64,000 nucleotides of DNA from CAMBRQ01 sp945870325 (GCF_050313795.1 NZ_JBNPMC010000002.1:1-64000), one strand, 5' to 3'. Positions 6,267 to 14,606 are shown, numbered from the stretch's first letter. Notes: a model not told the origin generated them from the letters alone. A program made the numbers and translations.

Positions 6267-8342
6267 ATGAAATTCGTCATCAAACATGAGATCAGGGGAC
6301 GTATCCGTATTCATGTGGCGCAGAAGAGGATGTCCTGCCGGGAAGCGGATATGCTGGAGTATTATCTGAAAGAACGGGAAATGGTTACTTCTGTCAAAGT
6401 GGCAGTACGGACTCAGGATGTTGTCATATGTTATCAGGGCAGCAGAGAAGACATGATAGATATATTGCGGAAATTCCGTTATGACAGGGTGGAAGTGCCA
6501 GAGGAGGTATTGCAGAATTCGGGCAGGAAACTGAATGAGCAGTATTGGGAGAAACTGGTGAATCAAGTGGTGCTTCGCGCCGGAAGCAAATTATTCCTGC
6601 CATATCCGGTGAGAGCGGGAATTGCAGTGGTTAAGTCGGCAAGATATCTGTGGCAGGGAGTAAAGACTCTCGCAGCGGGCAAGATCGAGGTGCCGGTGCT
6701 GGATGCGACTGCTATAGGTGTCTCTATCTTCCGGGGAGATATTGATACGGCGGGATCGATTATGTTCCTTCTGGGAATCGGCGAGATACTGGAAGGATGG
6801 ACCCATAAGAAATCAGTGGATGATCTGGCAAGAAGTATGTCGCTGAATGTTGGAAAGGTATGGCTTCTGAAGGATGGGCAAGAGATTCTGGTCCCGGTTA
6901 CGGAGATTCAGGCAGGCGACCAGATTGTGGTACACATGGGCAATGTGATTCCATTCGACGGAACAATTACGGATGGAGATGCCATGATTAATCAGGCTTC
7001 ACTTACCGGAGAGCCGCTGCCTGTACACAAGATGGCAGACAGTTATGTCTATGCAGGTACGGTTGTAGAAGAGGGAGAAGTGACCATATGTGTAAAAGAG
7101 ATCGGCGGATCCAGCAGATATGAGAAGATCGTTACGATGATTGAGGAATCAGAGAAACTGAAATCATCACTGGAAGGAAAGGCAGAGCATCTGGCAGACC
7201 GCTTGGTTCCATATACGCTGGCAGGAACAGGGATTACCTATCTTCTTACCAGAAACGTTACCAAGGCATTAGCGGTACTGATGGTAGATTTTTCATGTGC
7301 ATTGAAACTTGCGATGCCAATCTCCGTATTATCAGCAATTCGGGAGGCAAGTTCACATCACATTACGGTAAAGGGCGGTAAATTCCTGGAGGCAATGGCA
7401 GAGGCGGATACTCTTGTATTTGATAAGACAGGAACTTTGACGAAGGCACAGCCGACGGTTGTGGACGTTGTATCGTTCAATGGAGAAAACCCTGACGAAT
7501 TACTGCGGATTGCAGCATGCATGGAGGAGCATTTTCCACATTCAATGGCGAAGGCTGTTGTGGATGCGGCGAAAAGGCAGAAACTAGGACATGATGAGAT
7601 GCATTCTAAAGTAGAATATATCGTCGCTCATGGTATCTCCACAACTATAGAGGGGAAGAAAGCGGTAATCGGAAGTCATCATTTTGTATTTGAAGATGAG
7701 AAATGTATGATTCCGGACGATATGCAGGCAAGATTTGAAGAACTTCCAAGAGAATATTCTCATCTGTATCTGGCAATTGAAAATGTGCTGGCAGCCGTGA
7801 TCTGTATTGAAGACCCGTTAAGAGCAGAAGCAAGGGAAGTCATCAGTGCTCTGAAGCAGGTCGGAATCGGTAAGATCGTGATGATGACAGGAGACAGTGA
7901 GAGAACTGCCTGTGCCATTGCAGGAAAGGTTGGCGTAGATGAATATTATTCTGAAGTGCTTCCGGAAGATAAAGCAAGATTCGTGGAACAGGAGAAAAAA
8001 TCCGGGCGAAAAGTGATCATGATCGGGGATGGAGTGAATGATTCCCCGGCACTGTCAGCCGCTGATGTTGGTGTAGCAATCAGCGATGGCGCTCAGATTG
8101 CCAGGGAGATTGCGGATATAACGATTGAAGCAAAAGATCTCTTTGAGATTGTAACATTGAAGCAGATCAGTGATGGACTGATGAAGAGAATTCATAAGAA
8201 TTACCGGATGATTGTGGGAATTAATGCGGGATTGATATTGCTTGGAGTGGGCGGCATTTTCCAGCCTACTACGTCGGCATTGCTGCATAATACGTCTACG
8301 CTTATGATAAGTTTGAAGAGTATGGAGAATCTGCTTCCATAG
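6267..8342 (+). CDS. Heavy-metal P1B-type ATPase with atypical membrane metal motif
   Basis: This 691-residue protein pumps a metal ion across the membrane using ATP. Residues 1-75 form an HMA2-like domain without CxxC. The actuator motif LTGEPLPV is near residue 247, the phosphorylation motif DKTGTLT near 386, and the hinge MIGDGVNDSPAL near 584-594. In the sixth membrane helix, where CPC or SPC is usual, the sequence is DFSCALKLAMP (about 341-351). The nucleotide-domain HP motif is the variant EHFPHSMAKA. The metal is therefore hard to name: the lack of CPC argues against a classical Cu(I) pump, and Mn, Fe, Zn or Co export is possible. It is last in the operon with the 26-residue peptide and DUF6110. 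Its stop codon directly abuts the composite palindromic element. Confidence 0.85.
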   Translation: MKFVIKHEIRGRIRIHVAQKRMSCREADMLEYYLKEREMVTSVKVAVRTQDVVICYQGSREDMIDILRKFRYDRVEVPEEVLQNSGRKLNEQYWEKLVNQVVLRAGSKLFLPYPVRAGIAVVKSARYLWQGVKTLAAGKIEVPVLDATAIGVSIFRGDIDTAGSIMFLLGIGEILEGWTHKKSVDDLARSMSLNVGKVWLLKDGQEILVPVTEIQAGDQIVVHMGNVIPFDGTITDGDAMINQASLTGEPLPVHKMADSYVYAGTVVEEGEVTICVKEIGGSSRYEKIVTMIEESEKLKSSLEGKAEHLADRLVPYTLAGTGITYLLTRNVTKALAVLMVDFSCALKLAMPISVLSAIREASSHHITVKGGKFLEAMAEADTLVFDKTGTLTKAQPTVVDVVSFNGENPDELLRIAACMEEHFPHSMAKAVVDAAKRQKLGHDEMHSKVEYIVAHGISTTIEGKKAVIGSHHFVFEDEKCMIPDDMQARFEELPREYSHLYLAIENVLAAVICIEDPLRAEAREVISALKQVGIGKIVMMTGDSERTACAIAGKVGVDEYYSEVLPEDKARFVEQEKKSGRKVIMIGDGVNDSPALSAADVGVAISDGAQIAREIADITIEAKDLFEIVTLKQISDGLMKRIHKNYRMIVGINAGLILLGVGGIFQPTTSALLHNTSTLMISLKSMENLLP

Positions 8343-8382
8343 CGTGGAATTTAATGTAGAAAGTGGAGTGGCGGAAGTGTAC

Positions 8383-8627
8383 GGTGCAAGGGCAGGGAAG
8401 TTGTGGGCTGCAACCGGATCATTTCACCAAGACCTCGTAACAGAAAAAGATACCGTCAGTTCTAACCGGGCATATTCGCCGTAAGCCCTTGATGGCCTTA
8501 CGACTCAGATGCCCTCGAAACCAGGGCTTGTGGTCCTGGTTTCGCACGAACTGACGGTATCTTTTTCTGCAACGAGGTCTAAGTCTCATGATACGGCTAC
8601 AGCCCACAACTTCCCTGCCCTTGCACC
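8383..8627 (+). repeat. Palindrome A, copy 1: three-way-junction fold
   Basis: The outer arms 8383-8410 and 8600-8627 are perfect 28-base complements (GGTGCAAGGGCAGGG... against ...CCCTGCCCTTGCACC). After an asymmetric internal loop, 8431-8462 pairs with 8548-8579 (30 of 32). The head holds two hairpins: GGGCAT...CGTAAG with CTTACG...ATGCCC, about 8468-8514, and CGAAACCAGG with CCTGGTTTCG, 8516-8544. The result is a cloverleaf-like structure of about 245 bases. Either DNA strand or a transcript could fold this way. Confidence 0.85.
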
Positions 8628-8887
8628 TGACATCTCCGTATACTCCGGATTTTCTCCATTGTGGGGATTCCGGTGGAAATGCGTGTGGACCGGTGTCGGT
8701 GGGGGGAACATGTTGGAAGTGTAGGGGAATGAAGAAAATTCCTTCTTAGTTCATAATGCATATTCGTTTTAACCAATACACTTCCGTTATGAAGTGATAA
8801 CTCGCCCACATATGCGCCCCACTTCCAATCGGTTATTCGGTCAACACCGCTCCCCATGCACCCCCGCCAGGAATCCTCCTCGTTCAT

Positions 8888-9177
8888 GAAGAGTCACACA
8901 TAAGAATGTCAGGCAGAGAGGGGCTGTATGGTGGTTCATATCCGTAGAAGAGCCGTACAAGCCGTTAGTGAAAAAGAGGTCTGAAATTAGGAGGGCTTCT
9001 GTACTACCAATACAGAAGTCCAGACTATCGTGGGCGGAAAATCATCAAGATTTTGCGTCCGCTATAGTCGGTGCCTAATTTCAGACCTCTTTTGAACTTA
9101 CGGCTTGTAGGCGATTGGAGTCGGATGTGAACCACCATACAGCCCCTCTCTGCCGTACATCTTACGAATAACTCTTC
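8888..9177 (+). repeat. Palindrome B, copy 1: three-way-junction fold
   Basis: The arms of about 100 bases pair from GAAGAGT (8888-8894) with ACTCTTC (9171-9177) inward to AATTAGG with CCTAATT. An asymmetric internal loop has GTAGAAGAGCCGTAC (8944-8958) facing GTAGGCGATTGGAGT (9107-9121). The head has two hairpins: CTTCTGTA with TACAGAAG, and GACTAT...GCGGA with TCCGC...ATAGTC. It is similar in size and plan to palindrome A but different in sequence. Confidence 0.85.
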
Positions 9178-9193
9178 ACAAACAAAATTCCCA

Positions 9194-11005
9194 CTACGTA
9201 GCAAACCCCGCATACTGTGTCATATACAATTCATAATATTTCCCTTTTTGCTCGAGCAGTTTATCATGGCTTCCCGTCTCCACGATTCTGCCCTTATCCA
9301 TGACCACGATGATATCTGCATCCTTGATTGTGGATAAGCGGTGTGCAATGATAATACTGGTGCGGTCTTTCATAATCAACTGCATAGCATCCTGGATTGC
9401 TTTCTCGGTCCGTGTATCTACATTGGATGTAGCTTCATCCAGAATCAGAATCTTAGGATTGGCGACAAAGGCTCTTGCGATTGCGAGAAGCTGCCGCTGA
9501 CCCTGGCTGATATTTGCGCCGGAGCCGATCAGGAAAGTATCGTAACCTTTGGGCATCATCTGAATCATATCCTTGCAGTGGCTCATCTCTACGGCGGTTT
9601 CCAGTTGGCTTTCGGTCACATTTTCATTGCCGTACTTGAGGTTATTACGAATGGTATCAGAGAACAGGACCGTATCCTGCAATACGATAGCGACATTCTT
9701 TCTAAGGCTATCTCTGGCAATGTCTTTAAGATTCTGTTGATTGATGTAGATGTTGCCGCTGTCAATATCATAGAAGCGCATCAACAGATTAACGATGGTG
9801 GTCTTGCCGCTTCCGGTAGCGCCGACCAGAGCTACCTTCTTGCCGGAAGGAACAGTCAGGCTGAAATCATGAAGTACTGGCTGCCCCTTTTTGTAAGAGA
9901 AGTTTACATTCTGGAAACTTACGGCTGCATTAGTATCATCTGCGAGAGGCTTGCCAGACTTGGATTCCACGATCTCATCCAGAACATAAAAGACTCGTTC
10001 TGCACCGGCGAATGCTGTCTGGAGTTGTCCGTAGATCTGGGCAATTTCATTAATTGGACCGCTGAACTGTTTGGCATACACGATGAATGCAGAGATTACT
10101 CCGACAGAGATCATGCCTTTGATTGAAAAATACCCACCGAAGGCAGCGATGATTACGAATCCGATATTGCCGATACAGTTCATGACTGGTCCCATGACGC
10201 CGCTGAAGATATCCGTACGAATCCCTGCTTTGGTCAACATATCTGATGTATTGCAGAATTCCTCAATGATAGTATCCTGATGATTGTACGCAACGACTGT
10301 GTGATAGCCGGAGATCATCTCTTCCACGGTTCCATTTAGCGAACCGAGTAACTGCTGACGGCGGCGGGAGAACTTGCGAACCTTTTTGGAAAGGAATTTT
10401 GTAGCAAATACTGTCAGAACAACCGTGGCACAGCTAAGAAGCGCTAATTGCCAGCAATACCACAGCATTACCGCTGCTGTGCCGATAATTGTCAGAACAC
10501 CGGAGAACAGAGAGGGCAGTGACTGGGAGATGGTAGTAGATATATTCTCAATATCATTCGTCATACGGCTCATGACATCGCCGTGGGAATGCGTATCCAG
10601 ATAACGGGTAGGAAGGTCGATCATCTTGCCAAATAGTTGTTCCCGCATTCGTTTTACAATTCGCTGGCTTATGTTTGCACTAAGGAGTCCCTGCAGCAGC
10701 TGGCTGAGGCTGTAGAGCAGATATACCGTAATCATTGTTAGCAGTGTAGATGACAGAGTTCCATCTGTGGCACCTGAGATAATGTCAATTGCCTTGCTCT
10801 GAAGGCTTGGTGCATAGACACCGCAGAGTGTGCCGAAGATGACGATGCCAAGCATACCAAGAACCATTTTCTTTTCATGGGAGAAATAACTCCAGATTCG
10901 TAAGAATGTGCCTCTGACATCTTCCGCATGTTCTACTTCTGCAAAGCGGGCGCTGCGGTCCATCGTACCGGGAATATTCTGTTTGATACCTTTGGGTCTA
11001 TTCAT
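9194..11005 (-). CDS. ABC exporter half-transporter, consensus ATPase site
   Basis: This 603-residue protein is read from ATG 11005 (MNRPKGIKQ), which has a GGAGG site 8 bases upstream and overlaps the end of the preceding gene by 8 bases. The longer upstream frame lies inside that gene and was not used. A six-helix exporter membrane domain (about residues 55-330) is followed by an ATPase with Walker A GATGSGKTT (about 394), signature ISQGQRQLLAIARA and Walker B ILILDEATSNVD with the catalytic Glu. Together with the 10998-12731 product it forms a heterodimeric multidrug-type exporter in the cytoplasmic membrane. The MarR protein directly upstream probably controls both. The substrate is unknown. 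Confidence 0.9.
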   Translation of the reverse strand: MNRPKGIKQNIPGTMDRSARFAEVEHAEDVRGTFLRIWSYFSHEKKMVLGMLGIVIFGTLCGVYAPSLQSKAIDIISGATDGTLSSTLLTMITVYLLYSLSQLLQGLLSANISQRIVKRMREQLFGKMIDLPTRYLDTHSHGDVMSRMTNDIENISTTISQSLPSLFSGVLTIIGTAAVMLWYCWQLALLSCATVVLTVFATKFLSKKVRKFSRRRQQLLGSLNGTVEEMISGYHTVVAYNHQDTIIEEFCNTSDMLTKAGIRTDIFSGVMGPVMNCIGNIGFVIIAAFGGYFSIKGMISVGVISAFIVYAKQFSGPINEIAQIYGQLQTAFAGAERVFYVLDEIVESKSGKPLADDTNAAVSFQNVNFSYKKGQPVLHDFSLTVPSGKKVALVGATGSGKTTIVNLLMRFYDIDSGNIYINQQNLKDIARDSLRKNVAIVLQDTVLFSDTIRNNLKYGNENVTESQLETAVEMSHCKDMIQMMPKGYDTFLIGSGANISQGQRQLLAIARAFVANPKILILDEATSNVDTRTEKAIQDAMQLIMKDRTSIIIAHRLSTIKDADIIVVMDKGRIVETGSHDKLLEQKGKYYELYMTQYAGFAT

Positions 11006-12731
11006 GGTCTTCGCCTCCAATCTGTGAATGATAGATGTCCTGATAAGTTTTACAGGAGTGCATAAGTTCATTATGTGTACCACAGGCAGCAATTGTGCCG
11101 CGATCCAGGACGATGATCCGGTCTGCATTTCGAACGGAAGCAATTCTTTGCGCAACGATAATCTTTGTGCTGTCTGGTCTGGCTTTATTTAATGCAGTAT
11201 ATAGGCTGGATTCGGTCTTCAGATCCAATGCGCTGGTGGAGTCATCAAATATCAGAATTTCAGCAGGCTTAAGCATTGCCCTGGCAATCGAAAGCCGCTG
11301 CTTCTGCCCGCCGGAGAAGTTCATTCCACGTTCTGCAACCAAGGTGTCATATCCATTCGTTGTTGTTCGGATGAACTCATCGGCCTGAGCGATATCAGCG
11401 GCGGAACGAATCTCCTCTAACGTTGCATCTGGTTTCCCCCAGATAAGATTGTTCTTGATAGAGGTACTGAATAATTCGCTTTTCTGCAATATGACAGCAA
11501 TCTTATCACGCAGGCCACGCTGGCAGTAATTGCGGACATCCACGCCATCTATGAGAATCGAACCTTCTGTTACATCATAGAAGCGGGGGATTAGGCTAAT
11601 AAGCGCTGTTTTGCCGCTTCCGGTAGCGCCCATGATAGCAATGGTCTCTCCGGGAGCAACGGTTAGATTGATGGACTTTAAAACCAGCTGGTCTGTTCCC
11701 GGGAAGGCAAAAGATACGTTGCGAAATTCAATCTGTCCTTGCGGCAAGGTATCTCCTTTGAAATCTCCAGCCTTTAGTTCTGGCTGACTGTGCAGTACTT
11801 CTTTTATCCGTTTCCAGGAAGCGGTTCCTCTGGAAATATTCTGGAATAGCATAACGAGCATCAGGATGCCTCTTAGAAGTTGTGTCGTGTATGTGATTGC
11901 TGCCATAATCGTACCCGGGGTTGCCATTCCGGTTTTGACTTGAACGGAACCTGACAGCAGGATAATGACCACTACAATATACATCAGAGCATTCATGACC
12001 GGGTTCATAAATACAAAAATAATTAGTATGTGTAACTGTGTTTTTGTCAGATTGTCATTGCTTTTTTTGAAACGCATTTTTTCATAAAGTTCTCGTACAC
12101 ATGCTTTAATGATGCGGATGCCTGAGATATCTTCCTGCAAGATCCCGTTAATCTGATCCAATTGTGCCTGCAATTGCGTAAAAAGTGGTTCGGCTTTCCA
12201 GAGACAGAAAATCATGCATCCAAGGATGAATGGGAATGCACATAATACGATGAGCCCGAATTGATGATTCAGACGGAACATGAAGAAGATGCTTCCTGCC
12301 ATCAGCATAAAAGTGCGGATCATGCCGCGGACGAATTGAGAGACAAGGTTCTGCACCTGTGTGATATCGTTGGTGACCCGTGTGACCAGTGATCCTGTTC
12401 CAAAACGGTCAATCTGAGGAAAGGACATAGCCATAATCCGGCGGAAACAGTCTTTACGCATCTCATTTCCTATATTTTGCCCGGTCATATGTACGAACAT
12501 GTTATTCAGTGATCCGCATAAGCCTCCTAATATAACAAGGCCAATCATCACAAGACCAAGTGTCAGAATCAGATGGATGTCTCCGATGCCATTATGGTGA
12601 AGCCCAAGTACGCCCTTGTCTACAATACGGCTCATATATTCCGGCTGGATCAGATCCATTGATACTTCGAAAATCATAAAAAGGGCAGCAAGTATTGCAT
12701 AATGAAAGTATTTTTTTACATATTTCCACAT
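10998..12731 (-). CDS. ABC exporter half-transporter, degenerate ATPase site
   Basis: This 577-residue partner has an N-terminal exporter membrane domain (FHYAILAALFMIFEVSMDLIQPEYMSRIVD) and a C-terminal ATPase. Walker A is GATGSGKTALI (about 364), the signature is FSGGQKQRLSIARA and Walker B is ILIFDDSTSALD. Asp replaces the usual catalytic Glu after the Walker B Asp. That substitution is typical of the inactive-site partner in heterodimeric exporters such as LmrCD or TM287/288, where only one ATP site hydrolyses efficiently. The ribosome site AGGAGATGATTTT precedes the ATG. It is translated with the MarR gene upstream (11-base gap) and the partner downstream (8-base overlap). Confidence 0.9.
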   Translation of the reverse strand: MWKYVKKYFHYAILAALFMIFEVSMDLIQPEYMSRIVDKGVLGLHHNGIGDIHLILTLGLVMIGLVILGGLCGSLNNMFVHMTGQNIGNEMRKDCFRRIMAMSFPQIDRFGTGSLVTRVTNDITQVQNLVSQFVRGMIRTFMLMAGSIFFMFRLNHQFGLIVLCAFPFILGCMIFCLWKAEPLFTQLQAQLDQINGILQEDISGIRIIKACVRELYEKMRFKKSNDNLTKTQLHILIIFVFMNPVMNALMYIVVVIILLSGSVQVKTGMATPGTIMAAITYTTQLLRGILMLVMLFQNISRGTASWKRIKEVLHSQPELKAGDFKGDTLPQGQIEFRNVSFAFPGTDQLVLKSINLTVAPGETIAIMGATGSGKTALISLIPRFYDVTEGSILIDGVDVRNYCQRGLRDKIAVILQKSELFSTSIKNNLIWGKPDATLEEIRSAADIAQADEFIRTTTNGYDTLVAERGMNFSGGQKQRLSIARAMLKPAEILIFDDSTSALDLKTESSLYTALNKARPDSTKIIVAQRIASVRNADRIIVLDRGTIAACGTHNELMHSCKTYQDIYHSQIGGEDHE

Positions 12732-12742
12732 AAAATCATCTC

Positions 12743-13255
12743 CTAGCGTGAATGGTGGTGATGATGGGAAGGATGACGGGAATGCTGCGGGGGAGAACCA
12801 TAACGGCTATTCCAGTCTGTCTCCAGTTTTTCTGCCAATTTAAGCAAAGTTTCTTTTTCGTCTTCTGATAAGCAGGAGAACATCTCCTGATGGCGCATCT
12901 GCCGCTGCCTTGCAGCATCTTCTGCTTCGGCTTGCCCCAATGGAGTTAATTGGATATCGGTTGTCCGGCGGTCGGTCTCACTTGAGGTACGTAAGATAAG
13001 TCCTGCATTCTCCAGTTTCGCAAGCACTTCGCTGACAGAGCCTGGCTGGATGCCTAACCGTTCGGTTAATTCCCGTTGCGTCATACCGCCTGTTTCAAGC
13101 AGGATAATCAGGATGCGTTTCTGGCTTCCTTTTCCTTCAAAGAGAAAACGGATCATATGCCCTAAATCACGTAGATTTAGAATCAACTTGTTATCAATAT
13201 CCAGTGTATGGTAATCGGTTAGATGATGGGAGTTTATATTGTCTTTTTTGTGCAT
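12743..13255 (-). CDS. MarR-family repressor with histidine-rich tail
   Basis: This 170-residue protein is read from ATG 13255 (MHKKDNINSHH), with a GGAGG site 8 bases upstream. The longer frame upstream runs through the promoter and is rejected. The winged helix is in the middle (GGMTQRELTERLGIQPGSVSEVLAKLENAGLILRTSSETDRRTTDIQLTPLG). The C-terminus is unusual: HSRHPSHHHHHSR, a natural run of histidines that could bind a metal such as Zn or Ni. It heads the operon of two ABC exporter genes and probably represses it through the palindrome overlapping its own -35 box. The effector is unknown; the tail raises the possibility of metal sensing. Confidence 0.85.
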   Translation of the reverse strand: MHKKDNINSHHLTDYHTLDIDNKLILNLRDLGHMIRFLFEGKGSQKRILIILLETGGMTQRELTERLGIQPGSVSEVLAKLENAGLILRTSSETDRRTTDIQLTPLGQAEAEDAARQRQMRHQEMFSCLSEDEKETLLKLAEKLETDWNSRYGSPPQHSRHPSHHHHHSR

Positions 13256-13291
13256 AGTGGTAACCTCCTTCAAATTAAAATTACGTTTATA

Positions 13292-13330
13292 TTTATATCC
13301 TAAAGACAAAAAAATGTCAAGGTACCTTGA
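13292..13330 (-). promoter_or_regulatory. MarR-ABC operon promoter with palindromic operator
   Basis: On the minus strand TTGACA (13315-13320) and TATAAA (13292-13297) are 17 bases apart, a near-consensus promoter. A perfect 14-base palindrome, TCAAGGTACCTTGA (13317-13330), overlaps the -35 box, where a bound MarR dimer would block RNA polymerase. Confidence 0.75.
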
Positions 13331-13353
13331 TAAATAAAAATGAATATGGACAT

Positions 13354-13380
13354 AAAAAACGACGTGACTTTTGCCACGCC
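13354..13380 (-). terminator. Terminator after the small unknown gene
   Basis: On the minus strand GGCGTGGC pairs with GTCACGTC around AAAA and is followed by GTTTTTT. It ends the 13404-13748 transcript before the MarR promoter. Confidence 0.7.
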
Positions 13381-13403
13381 GGTAAGATGATACAATTCTG
13401 TAA

Positions 13404-13748
13404 TTAGTCACAGTACTTAGGATAATCCTCTTCAAAATATTGAATCTGCTTATCCAGAAAATCGCGGTCTGAATCCGATAAACCATCGATCAGTGCCGTC
13501 ATATCCTCTCGCGTTTTTGCTATGTTACAGGGAACCTCCAAAGCGAAATCGCTATAGGCACGTATCTTATGAAAATAGAAAGCCGTATCAGGTTCTTCAT
13601 TGCCGCTGCGGCACATGTGATACATGGAGACACAGTCTGTAGCGTCAACATCTGTACACTCTTTGCAGATCCATTTCCCAAGATAGTAGTATCTGTTCCC
13701 AATCTGGTATAAGAAGCCAGGGGATTTTAATAAACGTTCCGTTGTCAT
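13404..13748 (-). CDS. Small hypothetical protein, unrecognised
   Basis: This 114-residue soluble protein begins MTTERLLKSPGFLYQIGNRYYY. It contains four cysteines (WICKECTDV, DATDCVSMYHMC), one later Cys (VPCNIAK) and a final CD. The C-terminal half is acidic and helical (DMTALIDGLSDSDRDFLDKQIQYFEEDYPKY). The start has an AGAGAGGTG ribosome site. I do not recognise the family. It lies between the Uma2 nuclease gene and the MarR operon on the same strand, with its own terminator, so it may be co-transcribed with the Uma2 gene 78 bases upstream. Confidence 0.6.
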   Translation of the reverse strand: MTTERLLKSPGFLYQIGNRYYYLGKWICKECTDVDATDCVSMYHMCRSGNEEPDTAFYFHKIRAYSDFALEVPCNIAKTREDMTALIDGLSDSDRDFLDKQIQYFEEDYPKYCD

Positions 13749-13826
13749 AAGGACACCTCTCTTTCTCTACCTACAACAGTAACAAATACTGATAGAAAAA
13801 GCAAGGAGCGGTATCCATTTACCAAC

Positions 13827-14606
13827 CTATTTTTTCTCGTAAAGAAAGCGGATGTGTTCATAGACCTCCTGGAAATCGATCTCGAATCCGTCATCCCAGA
13901 TACCGATTGGGATCTTTGCATCGAATCCATAGATAGTAGGATTATTCCCCTTTTCAAAGTTATGTACGGTGACTTTCTGGCGTTTAGGATCAATGATCCA
14001 GTATTCTCGTACGCCGGCGTTAAGATATTTGTTCAGTTTAATTACGGTATCTCTTCGGACAGAGGACTTGGATAGAACTTCGATTACGAAGTCAGGAGCA
14101 CCGTAGACACAGCGGTTGATAATCTTGTCCCGGTCGCAGACGATAATTACATCCGGCTGTACCATTGTCCGGTCGTCACAGTCAAGTTGTACGTCGACAG
14201 GAGAGATCATAGGGAGACATATGCCTTTTTTATCCAGGACGTGTGTAAGCAGTTTTGCGTGAATGAATCCGGCAATTAACTGGTGTGGGGATGTGGGCGC
14301 TGTCATGTTGTAGATTACACCATCAATCAATTCTACGCGTATATCATCGGGAAGGTGGTAGTAATCATCCAATGTGTATTCTCCTTGCCTTTTTACCTGA
14401 TAGGCAGTCTGTGGTTCATGGAGATAGGAGTGGTCGGGGTCAGGAAATAACCTTCCAAGAGTAAGAAGAGGTTCATAACCTGGGAAGGCGCCCGTCCCGT
14501 CGAAAATCTCCTGTACGGTTGCAAGAGGGAGGCCAGACAGTTCTGCTACTTTTGCATAATCATATCCAAGTTCGTTCATTTTGTCTTTCATATTTTCAAT
14601 TGTCAT
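13827..14606 (-). CDS. Uma2-family (DUF820) nuclease with N-terminal HTH segment
   Basis: This 259-residue protein is read from ATG 14606, with an AAGGAG site 10 bases upstream. Residues 1-50 (MKDKMNELGYDYAKVAELSGLPLATVQEIFDG) look like an XRE-type helix-turn-helix. The remainder is a Uma2/DUF820 restriction-endonuclease-like fold, with VELIDGVIYNMTAPTSPHQ, a PD-containing strand VQPDVIIVC, the core motif GAPDFVIEVLSKSS and the downstream REYWIIDPKRQ. The D..E-x-L residues match the PD-(D/E)xK nuclease core. Uma2 proteins are abundant in cyanobacteria and Firmicutes and their physiological role is unclear. The fused DNA-binding head suggests site-directed action or antitoxin-like regulation. 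Confidence 0.8.
   Translation of the reverse strand: MTIENMKDKMNELGYDYAKVAELSGLPLATVQEIFDGTGAFPGYEPLLTLGRLFPDPDHSYLHEPQTAYQVKRQGEYTLDDYYHLPDDIRVELIDGVIYNMTAPTSPHQLIAGFIHAKLLTHVLDKKGICLPMISPVDVQLDCDDRTMVQPDVIIVCDRDKIINRCVYGAPDFVIEVLSKSSVRRDTVIKLNKYLNAGVREYWIIDPKRQKVTVHNFEKGNNPTIYGFDAKIPIGIWDDGFEIDFQEVYEHIRFLYEKK

Larger units (their letters stand above)
8343..9193 (+). repeat. Composite double-palindrome element, copy 1 (A then B)
   Basis: This 851-base non-coding unit fills the whole space between two convergent genes. It begins 0-2 bases after the ATPase TAG (GTGGAATTT) and ends directly at the stop of the minus-strand ABC gene (complement reads TAG then TGGGAATTTTGT). It contains palindrome A (8383-8627), a 260-base spacer and palindrome B (8888-9177). 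A diverged copy with the same parts in reverse order and opposite orientation lies at 59433-60342; even the spacer shares blocks such as ATTTTCTCCATTGTGGGGAT. Short open frames inside are by-products of the palindromes. I do not recognise it as a known repeat or RNA family. Confidence 0.85.

Noticed and set aside
8509..8724. Open frame MPSKPGLVVLVSHELT..., also present in copy 2 (59922-60176 minus)
   Set aside because: It runs through palindrome A. Between the copies about half of the base changes alter the protein, and the ends differ; the conservation is explained by the folded repeat. It is probably mis-annotated as a protein in databases.
11006..11155. Longer N-terminus for the first ABC gene
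   Set aside because: The extra 50 residues overlap the upstream ABC gene and lack a start signal; ATG 11005 has a good ribosome site.
13256..13486. Longer N-terminus for the MarR gene at 12743
   Set aside because: It would translate the promoter and operator; ATG 13255 has GGAGG at the right distance.
13745..13993. 82-codon minus frame inside the Uma2 gene
   Set aside because: Wrong-frame shadow of the nuclease gene.
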